Assembly (NCBI GenBank): GCA_030374805.1
Contig: JARGSG010000006.1
Span: forward strand, 868,001 to 932,000
Reading direction: 5' to 3'
Length of the DNA stretch: 64,000 bases
Source of the DNA: Gracilaria gracilis
Lineage: Eukaryota > Rhodophyta > Florideophyceae > Gracilariales > Gracilariaceae
Shown here: positions 20,760 through 33,460 of the stretch, piece by piece
Layout of the letters: the number at the start of each line of letters is the position of its first letter
How positions within the stretch are numbered: the stretch's first letter is position 1
Position numbers and translations under genes: made by a program
Notes under the pieces: model-generated
What the model was told of the DNA's origin: nothing
The model's database searches: none
Seen by the model: the letters and a program-made list of their open reading frames with translations, nothing else

Positions 20760-21063
20760 CTATCGCTCCCAATAAAGTCGTAGTTTTCCTCCCCGAAGAA
20801 GCAGCGAGAGCTGCGTGCATCATCGACAAACAAGTACCGAAACGAGCCCTGACAGTCGCCCAGAATCAGCAACGCGTTCTGTCCACGTACTTTTGCCAGC
20901 TATTCCAAGCACGCAAATTCAATAAGTCCTCCCGCATGACGTACTCCATGCCTTTCAGGCGGCGCATCTCCTTCGCCGAGTCCATCGAGATGATGCGCGC
21001 TGCGTAAAGCGCCGATCGGGTGATCCAAGTTCCGAACGCCTTAAAGACGTTACCCTGCATCAC
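20760..21063 (-). pseudogene. Possible broken minus-strand gene
   Basis: Two adjacent minus frames both read like protein: 21063 to about 20870 (FGTWITRSALYAARIISMDS and on), then, one frame over, about 20899-20760 (NALLILGDCQGSFRYLFVDD). One frameshift near 20880 would connect them. The plus strand also has an ORF here (20726-21007). No family was recognised. Confidence 0.25.
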
Positions 21064-21701
21064 TACCTTTGCCTGCCCGACATTTAACTTCTATAACACC
21101 TTAAACGCAGGAAAAGACAAGGGCTGTGGGTGCGCGGTGTGGCAGTGGGCAGCTTCCGGCGCCCATCACCCGATGGGCGTAAGAAGGTCAAATTCGAAGG
21201 CGAGCCGCGCGGCGAGGCGGCCGCGCAACGAAGGGCGCTGCGACGGCCGCCGTCGCAGCTTGAATGCTGCAGATCGACGGCGATAGTCACTGTAAGATGG
21301 CCAACGCGTTGCCGAGCGCGCCACGTCACAGACAGGTGAGCACGTGATGCGGCAGAGAAACGCGGGAAATTGCACATACTGTGGGGGTTTCTGAATCTTG
21401 AACAGTATGAGAATCAAAGACGCCCCTACAACAACATATGAGCCAATATCGCCAATTCGTCGTGACACACTCAGTTCCGGAGTGTACTATCCACCAGGGA
21501 GATAAGAACGTAGAAAAAAGGCTGAAACACAGAGTACGATAGTTTATCCAGATGTAGAACGCAAACCACACAGAAACGCAAATATGCACCTTAAGAACAC
21601 CCCGAAATAATAAGAGCAAAACAAAAATCACCATCGGGCCATCACTACATTCCACCGCAATGTTCGACTCCATTCTCCAATTTAACTTTCGCTTCTGATC
21701 C
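21064..21701. other. Downstream flank of the pogo-like transposase gene
   Basis: No gene is seen. The left end of the pogo-like element should lie in or near this stretch, but terminal repeats could not be identified by eye. Confidence 0.4.
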
Positions 21702-23426
21702 TCACGACACCACCGCCATCTGTCTTGCCACGCCAGCCCTAGATCTCGCTATGGCTCGTCGCACCTTTAAAGACCGAGAAGCCACAAACGCCTCTTCATA
21801 CTTTCGGGCACGACGCAAACCACCCAGACTTTCATGATGAGCTCGCAAGACTTGACGTCTTTCCTTCTCGATTTCTTCCGCCCGCACCTTCTCCGCCGCA
21901 ACCTCCAATCCTTTTTGTCTCGCAATCTCTCGCGCTTGGTTACTCAGCCTCCACAAAGACAACGCTGCATCCGTAGTCAAGACAGCGCCATATGATGTGT
22001 CTAGGAACCCTGACTGGTGAACTTGAACATCCTCTATGATCTCATCTCCTGTTTTATCTTCTTTTCTGTCCATCATTTCGAGCATTTCTTTCAGCGTAGC
22101 GATGCGACTTGGTTCTTCAAAAATAAAAGGCCGTGCTTGTGCAAAGGGTCGGCAGTCGTCCAGTGGCCATATGCCGCATTTTGCGGATCCTAACGTAATG
22201 TTGCTGACCGTGAAACTCTTCTTGTAGCTGCTGTGAATAATTTGGGCAACATCGAACTCATCCAGAGATGCCCCGTTTCGTCGTCGAATTCGCGAGACAA
22301 CGTCCAAGGTGTTACGGTAATGATTTTTTAGAGATGGAAATACACTAACATCCAAGGTCTGCGTCGTCCCACTCGTGTGGGCCGGGTGAGCATAGCCGAT
22401 TACATTTGATTTTGCTAGTAGCTCAAGAACTGGAATGAACATGTGGCTGCGGTGACCGTCGTACAATAGGAGTATTGGTTCTTCATTCCGTCGAAGCGGT
22501 TCCGTGTCTCGCAAGAAATGGTTTGCCCATTCGAGAAAGTTCTTCGAATCTACAGAGGTGATCTCTTTGCGCGCTGTTACGATTGAGTTCGGTGGTAGAT
22601 ACTCGGCTATGCACTGCAATTGGTCTTGGTTTCCGGTGCTTCGGGTCACTTTCCTTGTTCGTAGTCTGGTACCCTGGAACACGACCATTAGAACTTCTAT
22701 GCGACCATCGGCAAAAATTATGCCGAGCAAAGTAACGTGGTTGACATTTTCGAACGCAACATTCGGGGTGAAAGACTTCTGGCCTTTTTCGTAGTATCGT
22801 TGCTTTAAGTTCCCCGTACGATTCTCTCGGAGAGGAGAGAAGCCTGTTTCATCTACGTTGACGATCCTGGATGGTGGGATCTTGTGGTGGGTTATAATCT
22901 TCTTAAGGGCCGTCATGTGGTGAACTAACACTTTTGCATTAGTTGCCTTGAATCGTTTTGAGTCTTGGCGTGATGGCCTTTTCAATATGATGCGATCGCA
23001 ATGCCGAGCCTCGAAAAGTTCGCAGAAGCGGCGCCCAGGACGGCCATTTTTGAATCTTAGTCGCTCCCGACGATAGGCAGGAAGATATGCCACAAGCATC
23101 TCTACACAATCCTGGAGGTCTTTTCTGCAAAGAGCCCGGCCTCGGCGGCTGTGATCAAGAAGGACGTCTACAATGCTGGTTTCTTCGTCGGTGGTAAGGG
23201 AAAGCCTGGAAGTTGCGCTTATTACAGTCTCCCGGGTGGCCTTTTGGTAGTGGTAATGAAGCGTAGATGGGGACAGGTGTGATTCTTCAGCTGCATGTCG
23301 GAAGGAGTATCCATCGTTAACGAGTTTGATACCGGCCTCAATGTACCGGGATGTGCGGCGGTCGGCGTTGCGGACCCATTTGTTAATGACTACAGGTGCC
23401 ATAGAGGTCTGCTGAAGAGAGAACAT
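21702..23426 (-). CDS. Pogo/Tigger-like transposase (DDE_1), intact frame
   Basis: A single uninterrupted frame of 574 codons. ATG 23426 opens the frame and a second Met eight codons later (MAPVVINKWVR) is an alternative start. An N-terminal helix-turn-helix of psq type covers residues 25-65 (AAEESHLSPSTLHYHYQK) and a CENP-B-like region about 80-150 (GRPGRRFCELFEARH). The DDE core is complete: NVDETGFS (Asp 192), LLYDGHRSHM (Asp 323) and TQTLDVSVFPSLK (Asp 359). A long charged coiled-coil tail (about 485-550) follows. Cut-and-paste transposition at TA sites is known for the family. The complete frame and triad mean either a recent or active transposon or a co-opted host gene. Confidence 0.9.
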   Translation of the reverse strand: MFSLQQTSMAPVVINKWVRNADRRTSRYIEAGIKLVNDGYSFRHAAEESHLSPSTLHYHYQKATRETVISATSRLSLTTDEETSIVDVLLDHSRRGRALCRKDLQDCVEMLVAYLPAYRRERLRFKNGRPGRRFCELFEARHCDRIILKRPSRQDSKRFKATNAKVLVHHMTALKKIITHHKIPPSRIVNVDETGFSPLRENRTGNLKQRYYEKGQKSFTPNVAFENVNHVTLLGIIFADGRIEVLMVVFQGTRLRTRKVTRSTGNQDQLQCIAEYLPPNSIVTARKEITSVDSKNFLEWANHFLRDTEPLRRNEEPILLLYDGHRSHMFIPVLELLAKSNVIGYAHPAHTSGTTQTLDVSVFPSLKNHYRNTLDVVSRIRRRNGASLDEFDVAQIIHSSYKKSFTVSNITLGSAKCGIWPLDDCRPFAQARPFIFEEPSRIATLKEMLEMMDRKEDKTGDEIIEDVQVHQSGFLDTSYGAVLTTDAALSLWRLSNQAREIARQKGLEVAAEKVRAEEIEKERRQVLRAHHESLGGLRRARKYEEAFVASRSLKVRRAIARSRAGVARQMAVVS

Positions 23427-24884
23427 TTGGATTGATGTTTATGTTGGATTGATGTTGAGAAGGCGCCTGAGGTTTTCGTTGGCATGCTTGGCCTTTTATG
23501 GGGAACGGCGTTGTTACGTTTGCGCTCCGCATTGCTGATGACGTGTTTGAAGATTGGGAAGGACATCTACTGGTTGTGGTTGAGATATAGAGTGTGAAAT
23601 GATATTGTCCATTTCTGATGGTGGATGCATGGTGCTTTGCTTTTCTGGTTGTAGAAGGATTGCAAGTGAAAGTATTGGACAATGCCCTTGAAACGCCGGC
23701 TGAAAAGAAGATGTTCCTTTACGTCAAGCTGTGCATGGCACGGACCGCGAGAATTAAGTGCCGTTCCGATAGGTGGTGGAGAGGAAGAAGGAGACAATGA
23801 CTTGTAGTTCCCTCACTTTGGGACCTCAAAACTGAGTTGAACTACTTTTCTTGGTATTTTTATGTGTAAAGAGGGCATTCTTGAACGTTAGGTGCGTGTT
23901 CAATCTATGAGGCGCACAGACAGTAAATCGTTTGTAGTCAACTTCTGTAATTGTTAATTGATTTTGATGTACTGGAGCGTGGGAAAAAACCTGAAAGTCG
24001 GAATGGACGGCGCGATTTCAATATATTTCCATGGAGTGCTGCAGTATAATAATAAAAATACTCTTCGGGACACGACGGTCCTTGCTGAATTCTCAAAAGA
24101 AAGTCCAACAAAGCTTTGTATCGCACAACCAATAATGCAAAAATTCAAAGCAAAAAACTTGACTTTGGTGTGAACTGAAAGTTACACATTTGCACTAACT
24201 GTGGACGTCATTTTTGGGGCAAAAAAGCCAAACGTTGCGGGTTATGACAAACCCAAAAAAACAAAACAAATGCCAAGAAGTACTAGCCTGTATAAACAGA
24301 AACTAATAACGCGATAGAGAACTCAACTGTGCAGATACGACGTAAAACTACTCTATCATGCTGCAATGCACATAATAAACTGTGACGCAGCACAAGTGAA
24401 TACCAGTTAAAAATCCAACTGCGATGCTTACACATGCGGTCATGAAAGAAAAAAACACAACAAGCGCAGAAACAGCTACGTGATGCGTGCTTACTTTAAA
24501 ATGAAACGCAACAGCGCTTTAGTTGGGAAGACGGGAGACCAAACCAACAAAAACAACGAAAAGAAAGGAAGTCATTTGGTACCAGGGGGGCACGGACTGT
24601 CCTAAAGAGTACAGTGGTTGCTAAGAGGGAGGGTTGATGACGACGAAGGGGGAGGTAGAAGGTTTGACTCAAGTCGGGGAGACGGGTCGTCGAGGAAAAA
24701 TTGTCTACCGGAGTTGAGTGGATGTTGACGCTTTAACTCGGTGGTTTATGTAGACTTGCACTAATGTGCATACTTTCTGTAACCAAATACGCCGGTTCCC
24801 CTGCCATTTTATACTAGAGTGTTAAGGAGAGGAGAATGCTTTACGTGAATTTGGCATATAACGCTAACCGCACTCGACCTTATT
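23427..24884. other. Upstream flank of the transposase gene, partly AT-rich
   Basis: No gene is supported; 24000-24500 is AT-rich. The right end of the pogo-like element should lie here. No clear inverted repeat matching the left flank was found by eye. Confidence 0.4.
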
Positions 24885-24888
24885 TCAG

Positions 24889-25343
24889 GCCTCTTTGACC
24901 TCACGCTCACCACAGTCGCAGCAAGCCCCACGAAGACCGTTCGCAGTGTGTCACTCCGCAGGCCGGACACCGCTGCTTTCGTCGCTGAGATTACAGATGA
25001 CGAGATGGGATCTCAACATGTCCTGCGGTCCTTCCTAATTGATGATGGAGCGGATGAAAGTTTTCGCCAGTCCACTGGTTCTTGCACTAGCGCAGACGTC
25101 ACGTGTTCACCGAAGTTAATGGCAGATTTTGAAGCCATTCTTCGTAATATCGCACGGGAACATATCCGATATCATTCGGTGGATAATATACTGCACATTC
25201 TCTGTAACCGGCTGCCAACTGTTTACCTCAGGGGAATCCTCTTTGGTCTTCAAACTGCCGTGCGTGCTTCTGTTTCTTTTCACAACCCCGGGGGAGATGT
25301 AATGCTTCTCATTGAGTTGTTTAGATCACGTGTTGTTGATTAA
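24889..25343 (+). CDS. Last exon of an unidentified gene
   Basis: The frame is open from a good acceptor (TTATTTCAG, ending about 24888) to the TAA stop at 25341-25343. A start inside it is less convincing: the first in-frame ATG is near 25005. The product reads as ordinary globular protein (e.g. MADFEAILRNIAREHIRYHS and GILFGLQTAVRASVSFHN) with an acidic lead. I do not recognise a family. Upstream exons were not found. The young gypsy element A is inserted about 80 bases after the stop, so it lies in the 3' UTR or just beyond and may have changed how the transcript ends. Confidence 0.4.
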
Positions 25344-25424
25344 AGACATTATTCCTCCTTACTTGTTCGATGTTGTGTACGCTGTTGTGGTCTTTCCAAG
25401 GCCACAGAAGGAGATGGTGTATAG

Positions 25425-26277
25425 TGTGGAGCAACGCCTTTGGCGGGAAAAGCGCAGGCTCACGAAGACGTTCGGAATCTTCCCCTCGACAGGGCAGCAC
25501 AGCGAACGGAGCACTCCGGGAATGACACAGCTAAGCTGGGTGCAAATCCGAGGTCAAACCACCACGACAAGCGTCGGAGCGTTAGGCTGATTAGTAGTCG
25601 GTAGAGATCCACGTTTTCACACGGTCACGAGATGAGTCCTCGAAAGAGAGTAGCACGGCAACGACAAGGTGTCGGAAACGGGGCACTGAGAACAGGGCAA
25701 AAAGGCCAACCCAAAAAGGGGAGAAAGCAAACCACCAGAGTGGGGGAAAAGAGAGAGAGAATAAATCAAACCCAATACAGGGGCGAGTATACGACAATAG
25801 GTCGGAACGAGACACACAAATAGTGGTTATACTCTGAGCGCCACAAGGGTGGGTAACTATACGTGAACAACGCAGTCGTCAATCCACTTGGAGGTGAACA
25901 ATCCGCGAAGGCGTGATAGTTAGAGCCAGAAGCCCTTGCTTGGCAAGGGGCAGTTTACTTGGGTGAGCGGTGCTCAGACCTCTAAGTACTGAGCTCGGCG
26001 CACCACTGACAGTGGGGGCGCCGGGCAAAATAATCTATAAAATATCTAAGTAAATACAGCAATGCTGGGTGCATTGCCTCTGGAATATTCGTGCTACACG
26101 CGTGCTATTCACACTCGCTAAGCGGCGCCTCGAGCCGTGCAATCCACGTGTACATGTGTGGAAATTATCTCAGCGAGGCGACACGCTAATAGCGGTGTAG
26201 CTCATATATATCTACTAACGCATGATGTGGAAATTAACTAAGTACCTCAAATCGCCTCCAAGGAGTGTTGTCCTTCA
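25425..26277 (-). repeat. Family A LTR, 3' copy
   Basis: On plus it begins TGTGGAGCAACG and ends TCCTTCA. It is followed at once by a pyrimidine run (CCCCCTCCTTAAGAG), which is the polypurine tract on the sense strand. Confidence 0.95.
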
Positions 26278-26289
26278 TATCCCCCTCCT

Positions 26290-28320
26290 TAAGAGTGAGC
26301 CACGCCGTCGCGATGGCGGGTCAAACTCTCAACCGTGGGCATAAAAGCGCATTCCCGAAGTCTTCGGATTCCATCTCGCCTCGCGAAGATCAAGTCACTA
26401 CCACTCGACAGTGCAAACCTCGCGCCAGCGACGATCAATCCTGTTCACAACAGTCTTCAACTCGCTCTCGCGGTGTGACTACCAACCTTCCCGTTCCTCG
26501 AGTGCCTCGCGCGATGCGCAGTCAACCTCCGAACTCGGGATACTTCTCCGGATTTCGTTCCGTGCCTCTTCCGCAAAGCGGCAATGCTTCTGGGGCGTCC
26601 CAGGGTCTCAACGCCAGTGGCGGACACATTCTCCTTCCGGGGCAGCAGCCCCATGGTCACTTCATACATGACGTGCCGTGGCCTTGCTACGACGAGCTAG
26701 TCGGGCTGAACCCTTGCGTTCACGCGCACATCTTCCGGACTGCTCCGTGGTTTCATCCTACAGCCGTTTTCAACGAGGAGCTTATCGTGTCCTATGCGGG
26801 CGGTACTGATCGCCTTCCCGGGGATCTTCCGGCGTTAGTCACCACCTCGTGGGATTGGCGTCGACGGGTTGCCGTCCCTCCTCACGCAATCTTGCGGCGT
26901 TCCGGCGAGTCGCTGGCTTCCGCTCAGGCGGCATTGGTTCGCTTGGGCTATGCACGGCAGAGCCGGGCGAACTTCGAGTTCCCAATTCCTGATTCCATCA
27001 GCTTCGATCTCCGGTTGTACCGTACCCAAGGCGAGATTTCGTATTGCGCCCGCTTGGCGGTGGTTGAGACTTACTCCTGGAGAGGACGTCCTAATGTACG
27101 CCAGGAGGCGGTGTGTTGGATTCATCCAATCATCCGGGCGGAGTTCAGGTATCTTCGCCGGGAGTCCCGTTCGCGGTGGTTACAGAACTTCATCCGCGAT
27201 GAGCGTCGTGCGCGTTCCCGTTTCAGGTTTCTCGTCCCGTATCAAAACACGGGGATCAATCGAGTCCGGCACAATCACCGGCTGGGCCGTTACTTTCCAA
27301 TTCCCACTTGGTGGTCCTCGGTGGAGGTGTGTCGCGGGTGCTACGTGGAGTTTCCCCCGGTCCTCTTCCATCTGGGCTACTTGCCTCATCGAGGATCCGT
27401 ATTCCGGACTGTGGTCCGTGCTGCTCACCGAGTGGGCCATCCGCACCGCGGCTTATCTCCTATGGGAAGTATATGACCAGTATCGACTGTGGTATGTCCC
27501 GCCTCGCCTTCGTGCGTGCATCCGAGAACTCTCGTTGCGAGTCCCTCTGGGAGGCGAAAACAATGCCGAAGAAGTTCGTGGGCTCCTCGACGTAATCGAC
27601 CGAGTTGATTGGGCCAGCGTGCCCTTCGCTCAGAGCGGCCGCGGTCACGAGGACGGCGGTTTTGACCGGTCTCCTCGACAACGCACGCCATTGGCTGTAG
27701 ATTTCATCTTTTTCAATCCCTGGGAGGTGCAAGACATCACCGCAGCTGAAGCGGCAGCTCTCCGGATGGTTCCGAGGTATATCCCGTACGGGCATCTTGT
27801 TGGCTTCGTCGACGCTGACGATTTTTACCACGCCTACGGCGGTGACGACGACCAAATGATGGACGACGAACCCGGGACGGGGTATGATGACAACGTAGTC
27901 GAAGAGGTTCCTTCTGCGAACGCGGCTGAGACGACCTCCAATGACACGGCAGCGCCGGAAATGGCGACGGCTGAGCCGGTGGATCCACCCGCGCCCGAAC
28001 CTTCGTCGGTAGGTGCTGTTGTGACTTCCCTTCCGGACGAACCAGATGTGATCGAGGTGCCTGCCGTCCTCCTCTCTGGGGGTGGAAGCGGTGAGGCGGC
28101 TGTGATCGCTCAGTTCCTCCGAGGAATTGGGCTTTCTGCAACTGTCGCGAGCGGGGACGCCGTTGCCATGCGGGATGCGATTGCTTCACTCCTTACTGGC
28201 GAATCCAATCCCAGCAATGGGGGTACTGGTGACGGCGCTCCGGGCCCTTCCAACCAAGGGTCGGGGGCTTTGTCCATCTTCCTCCTGATTCCCGCTGTGC
28301 GGTGTTATTGTAGGATATAG
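26290..28320 (+). pseudogene. Family A antisense coding region (aORF)
   Basis: A coding region of about 2 kb lies on the strand opposite gag-pol. It starts just inside the 3' LTR and ends about 330 bases short of the integrase stop, tail to tail. The product begins with a Ser/Arg/Gln-rich part, then a Trp/Arg/Tyr-rich globular part (PWPCYDELVGL, TSWDWRRRV, FRYLRRESRSRW, LLTEWAIRTAAYLLWE) and an acidic, Pro/Ala/Thr-rich tail. It spans more than one frame in this copy. It matches no family I know. Family B has a counterpart in the same place and orientation. Confidence 0.65.
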
Positions 28321-28649
28321 CCTTGATGGCCAATAAACCTACTTCCGTCTATGACGTATATTTTTCTTTTTCCAAGTGCCAGCTTCGTCTTCTCCCACTT
28401 CTCAACTTCCTTCTTGGTGAGCTAGCTTCTTCCCCTTCGGGGCGTGTTATCCCACTTGGGCGTTGACAATTGTCGCGGGGAGACCCGTGAGAGTACGCCG
28501 ATGGTACTGCACCACTTTCGATCGTGGGAGATGCTCGATTGGCTCATCCGAGTCAGCCTCAGGTCCGTAGCCGTACCAACATACGATATACGGTATGTAC
28601 CCCAACGGGTGTTATGAGTGTTCTACTATGTGGTCGACTACGAACTTCT

Positions 28650-30850
28650 GTCAGAAGACTTCCCGGCCTTGCCGTGTGATTACGACATCCTGCTTCGGAG
28701 AGCTCTCCGGTGGCTTCACCGTGTGTGGCACTGCATCGGTGTTCCGGTTAGACCGTTTTGTGTCCAACAAGGTTGGTGTCACTGCTCCTTCGCGGTGTGG
28801 TCTCCCACTAGGGTCGAATGTCACGCGTCTCGCGGTGTCGGTGTTCCCGATGCCTTGGTTTGGTAGAGTTCGTTCTCCTGCGGGAGTCCCAAGTGAGCGT
28901 ACCGCAAGTTTACGTGGTAGCGACCGTTTTGACGGAGTTGAGCGTGGCGTCGAACGCGCTGGCGTCAACGGTAAACCTGATTGATCCGGCCTCGCCGTGG
29001 TGGCACGTGACGTTGTCAACGGGTGGCCGTCATTGGTCTGCGCCGTGGCGTGTTCCGCCTCCGTATGCACGGGAAGTGTCAGCTCGGTTTGTCGACGTGG
29101 TTCGCTCGCTGAGCTGATCTCTCTTACATGTGTAGTCTGTGTGCTACGGTTGGCACCTTCCTGCTGGGCATTTAGCGACGTGTCCACGGTGTGGCCCGCC
29201 TCAGGCTTGTTGGGCGACTTAGTCTCCGACGACTCTTCTCCGTCTTGGACGTCCGAGCTCAACGGCGCCTTAGGCGGTATTTCCACTCCGATCTGCGACG
29301 TAGTCACTCCAGGCGCGCTATGAGGTGTAGGCCACGGCTTTGCCGGTAACGACTGAGTCATCTCTGTCCTGTCCCGCACGGCGGTAGTGTCTGGTGACGA
29401 TTCCGCTTCTGCGTTGATGCGCGGCGACCTTGAAAAGACGCCGGGCTCCCGAGACGGCTTTGATCGCGCATTAGCGGTGTCACTCTTCCGCGCTACACGG
29501 TGTTCCTCCCGCAACAGCGCGGAAGCATGACGATTAACGAGTCCCCCCCCCCCCTCCTTAGATGGAGCGACATGGGGAGTGCGTGTCAACGCGCCAAGGC
29601 GGCGAATAGTTACGCCAGGCGGCGGGGCTTCCGACAGCGAAGCACCAGGGCGCGTAGAGTCTGATAACATCTGCAAATCCGAGAGTCCCCTACTTGGGCG
29701 TGGTACCTCCCTAGGGCGGTCGATCGGGGGTGGGTCCGGTGTGTCCGTAGTGTTCGTTTCCGCTTCTGCGGTAGAATGTCCACTTGATGGGTCGTTTCCC
29801 GCAGGCCGGGGTGCAAAAACCACGCGATCGCGGGAAATGCGTTCGTGTTGCTGACCCATCTCCACTACGACAGTGTCGGATTCCACTGCAATTGTCTTGA
29901 AGGGACCGTCGGCGACGGGTGAGAGCTTGTAGCGTTTCTCCTTGCCTGAGTTCCAATACTTCTTACGGATGAACACATAGTCCCCTTCTTTAAGGGCCGG
30001 TGGTCTTCGAGGGGCTCGCTGATCGAAATCACGCTTATATGCGGCTTGTGACCAGGCCATTGGCCGTTGTGCTGCAGGGACCAGCTTGGTAAGCCATGTC
30101 TTCCAGGTTTCACTGTATCCATTCGTCGAAGGAAATTGATCCAGCGTTGGCTGTGCTTCGAGCACCACGGGCGGTGGGGTGCGAGACAGAACCAATTCAA
30201 ATGGAGTCAATCCCGTAGTACGGTGTACCTGAGTGTTGTATGCGAATGTCAGCGCCTCGGTGAACAGGTCCCACGTTGTAAGGTGATCGGCTACGTATGA
30301 ACGGAGTGCTGCTAACAGCGTCCGGTTAAACCGTTCAGCCTGCCCATTACACTGGGGGTGGTAGGTTGTCGTGAAGAGATTCTTGACATCCAGAATCCTG
30401 CATACATCCCCGAAGAACCGGGAGGCAAATTGTTTCCCGTGGTCGGAGAGTAGATTGACCGGTGAGCCGTAGACGAATGCCCAATGGGTGACGAATGCTT
30501 GCGCAACCGTCAGTGACGTGATTCTCCGTAAGGGTACGGTACGAACGAGCTTCGAGAAACGATCCGTGATCACGAGTAGAAATTTGTTACGCCGCTTAGT
30601 AGCGAGGAAGGGTCCCAAAATATCGATAGCTACGAATTCCAGGGGCGCCCTTGCGGGGAAGAGCTTCAACTTCGTCGCATGGTGGCGAAGCTTGACGCGA
30701 TTCCCATCACACTCGGGGCAGAACCGCACAGTTGCGTAGCAATCCACAGCCATTGCTGGCCAGTAGAATTTCCTTCGCAATGTAAGGTACAGTTTCCGTC
30801 CTCCGACGTGGCCACTAAGTTTAGCATAATGTGATAAGTGTAACACCCGA
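28650..30850 (-). pseudogene. Family A integrase with long C-terminal extension
   Basis: A long open stretch of about 730 codons. An H2C2 zinc-binding segment (LSHYAKLSGHVGGRK and CPEC) precedes the DDE core: VAIDILGPF, LLSDHGKQF and GQAERFNRT carry the three acidic residues. A region typical of gypsy integrase C-termini (GDYVFIRKKYW) comes next, then about 350 residues rich in Pro, Ser, Thr and Arg with no recognised fold. No chromodomain is evident. Confidence 0.88.
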
Positions 30851-32350
30851 GATTATAGGGTGTGTGGCACCACTATTTGTGGGTTTCTGTTTACCGTGCG
30901 AACGAGATATCCAATATCATTCACCCGAAAGGGGAGATCAGCTCCTCCATTGAGTGGCGCCCGAATGTTCGTGCAGCAGGGATCGCTGAATTGTTCCATA
31001 ACCATCTCCTCCGTTGTAACGGGTACGATGTTCCCTGGTAGGGGGTTCGGACTTTCGCTGACAGCGAGTAGGTCATCCAGTTCCTGGTCAAAATCCAGTT
31101 TGTCTGGCCATTCCTCTTCGATATCATCCATTTCACCTGCGGTGTAGTCGTCAATTGCGAAGCAGGGTATTTACTCGTCATCGACGGCTAACGCTTCCCC
31201 TGTGGTGGGTAGGCGAGAAAGGGCGTCGGCTTGTGTATTGTTGGCGCCTTTCTTGTAGGCGACGTCGAAGTCGAACTCTGCAAGACGCAGTCTCCAACGC
31301 ATTAAGTGGCCTGAAGGCTCCGATATGGAAAGTAGTCATCTCAATGATGAGTGATCCGTGTAAACGGTGAAATGAACACCCATGAGGTAGGGGCGCAGTG
31401 TGCATAACGCCCACACTACTGCAAGAGATCCCTTCTCCGATACGGAGTAATTCTTCTCATGCACGTTTAACGAACGGGACCAGTACCCAATTGGCTTGCG
31501 TTCCCCCTCTGGGGTGGTTTGAAACAAGGCGCAGCCTACCTGGTAGTCACTAGAATCCGTGTCTACGGTATATGAGAGTCCCGGTTTCGGTAGTGACAAT
31601 ACTGGTGCCGTGGTTACAGCCTCTTTGAGGGAGTTAAAGGCTTCCGTCTGAGTAGACTTGAATGGGTCCAACTTAGGCGGTTGACCCTTCCGCAGAAGCG
31701 CGTTGAGAGGGGGCCCAATGTCCGCGAAATTGGGAACAAACCGTCTGTAGACGTTGACTTATCCTAGAGAGGATCTCAGTTCAGTCTGGGTAGTCGGTTC
31801 CGTGGCCTGTTTCAGCGACTTAACACGAGCTTCCTCGATCATGACACGTCCTGGACGGATTATGTGACCCAGATACTTGACAGTATCCGTGAAGAATTCG
31901 CATTTCCTCAGCTTGAGTGTCACTCCGGCGTCCCGTAACGTGGCCATTATGTCTCTCACATGTGTGAGGTGATCATCCAGATTCTCTTAGATTACAATGA
32001 CGTCGTCAAGGTAGACGAGACAAGTACGCCACTTGAAGCGGGCCAGTAGGATATCAATAGCACGCTGAAAAGTAGTGGGAGCATTGGTTAAACAAAAGGG
32101 CATCCGTTTAAAACGGTAGAGGTCAGAATGGCAGACAAACGCTGTCTTGTCCTGATCCTGCTTTCTCACTGGAACCTGCCAGTATCCCAAGTTAGCATCC
32201 AATGCCGTGAATACGGTAGCATTTCCGAGAGAATGGATGAATTCATCCATACATGGAATATGGTACACGTCCTTGACGGTAAGAGCGTTTAGATGACGAT
32301 AGTCGATACAGAAGCTCCAAGAACCATCCAGTTTCGGAGCCCGTACCACT
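30850..32350 (-). pseudogene. Family A reverse transcriptase and RNase H
   Basis: The reverse transcriptase shows FTALDANLGYWQVPV, FVCHSDLYRFKRMPF and VYLDDVIVI (YxDD catalytic box). A tether region leads to RNase H (SYTVDTDSSDYQVGCALFQ). The order is that of Ty3/gypsy pol. Confidence 0.9.
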
Positions 32351-32359
32351 GGTGATGCC

Positions 32360-33460
32360 TACGGCGAATGTGCAGGTTCTATAACTCCTGCACGGAGCAT
32401 CTTGTCCACCTGAAATTGCTCTTCTTCTCTGGCCTTGGGCCCTGCCCTGTACGGATGTTGGGCTACTGGCCGAGAGTTCGGAAGGAGATCAATCTGGTGT
32501 TCCGTGGTATTCATCTCTCCGAGAGAACCATCCCACATTGTGGTGAATTCACGAAGCATATCGCGCAGTCGTTTGCGGTGTGTCTCCGGAACATGTCCGA
32601 GGTCGAGTTCTTCTAATTCCTTCACTGGGTCCAATTGGTCGTAACTCGTCGGAACGCGTGTCTTCTCTGTCTTAACAGGTTGCTGACCCGAGAGACTCGG
32701 CGACGGAGACAAATGAAATTCAGACTCCACCCCCTCCTTAGAGTGAACGATTCCGAGCACATCGGCAGCAGTCATCTTCGTCGGTACCAACGCAGTTGGA
32801 TGCGGCATGACCGAGCCAATCACTTGGTTTTTCACCAGATACTCGGTTGTTTTGCCTAGATTGGCTATCACCACGTAAAACGGATTATCCGGTTCCACCC
32901 GGATCACTCCATTAGCAATGGCAAGACAGTATTTAGCATACAACGACGGCAATGGCTGGACGATTCGTAAACCATTTTGACGGGAATTCACCTGTACCCA
33001 GACTTGAGACTCTGGAGGCACGCGTGTCGCGGAAGCAACACGAAGCTTCGTAGATTCCCGAGAACTCGGTGGTACTTCCTGCGCCGCAGGTGGAGGTACA
33101 TGCTTCTTGGAGGCATGCCTCAAAGGACGACGAACAATCGGCACGGACGAACCATCTTCCATTTCAACACGCCTCTGGCGGGGCCTAATGGCATCGACGA
33201 AGCGGTCGCAAAAGTCACAACACAAAATGACTGGGGCGGCCAGGGACCGACAAACGACAAATTCGAGCTTCAGCACGCATGAGCCCAAGCGGATTACGAA
33301 CTCGATGTATCCTACCGTTGACAACGGGTTGTTATTGGCGTCAGCGACGTCAGGAATGTCGCCACGGTGAATGTGTGACCGCAAGACGGGTGGCAATGCT
33401 GTCTCAACAATGTAGTTCGGACCTGCGCCTGTATCTAATACAGTGAGATAACGCACCATA
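32360..33460 (-). pseudogene. Family A aspartic protease region
   Basis: The retropepsin active site VLDTGAGPNYIVE is near the N-terminal end. The region runs on to the linker before reverse transcriptase (TEHQIDLLPNSRPVAQHPYR). It contains an internal polypurine motif near 32727-32742. Confidence 0.85.
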
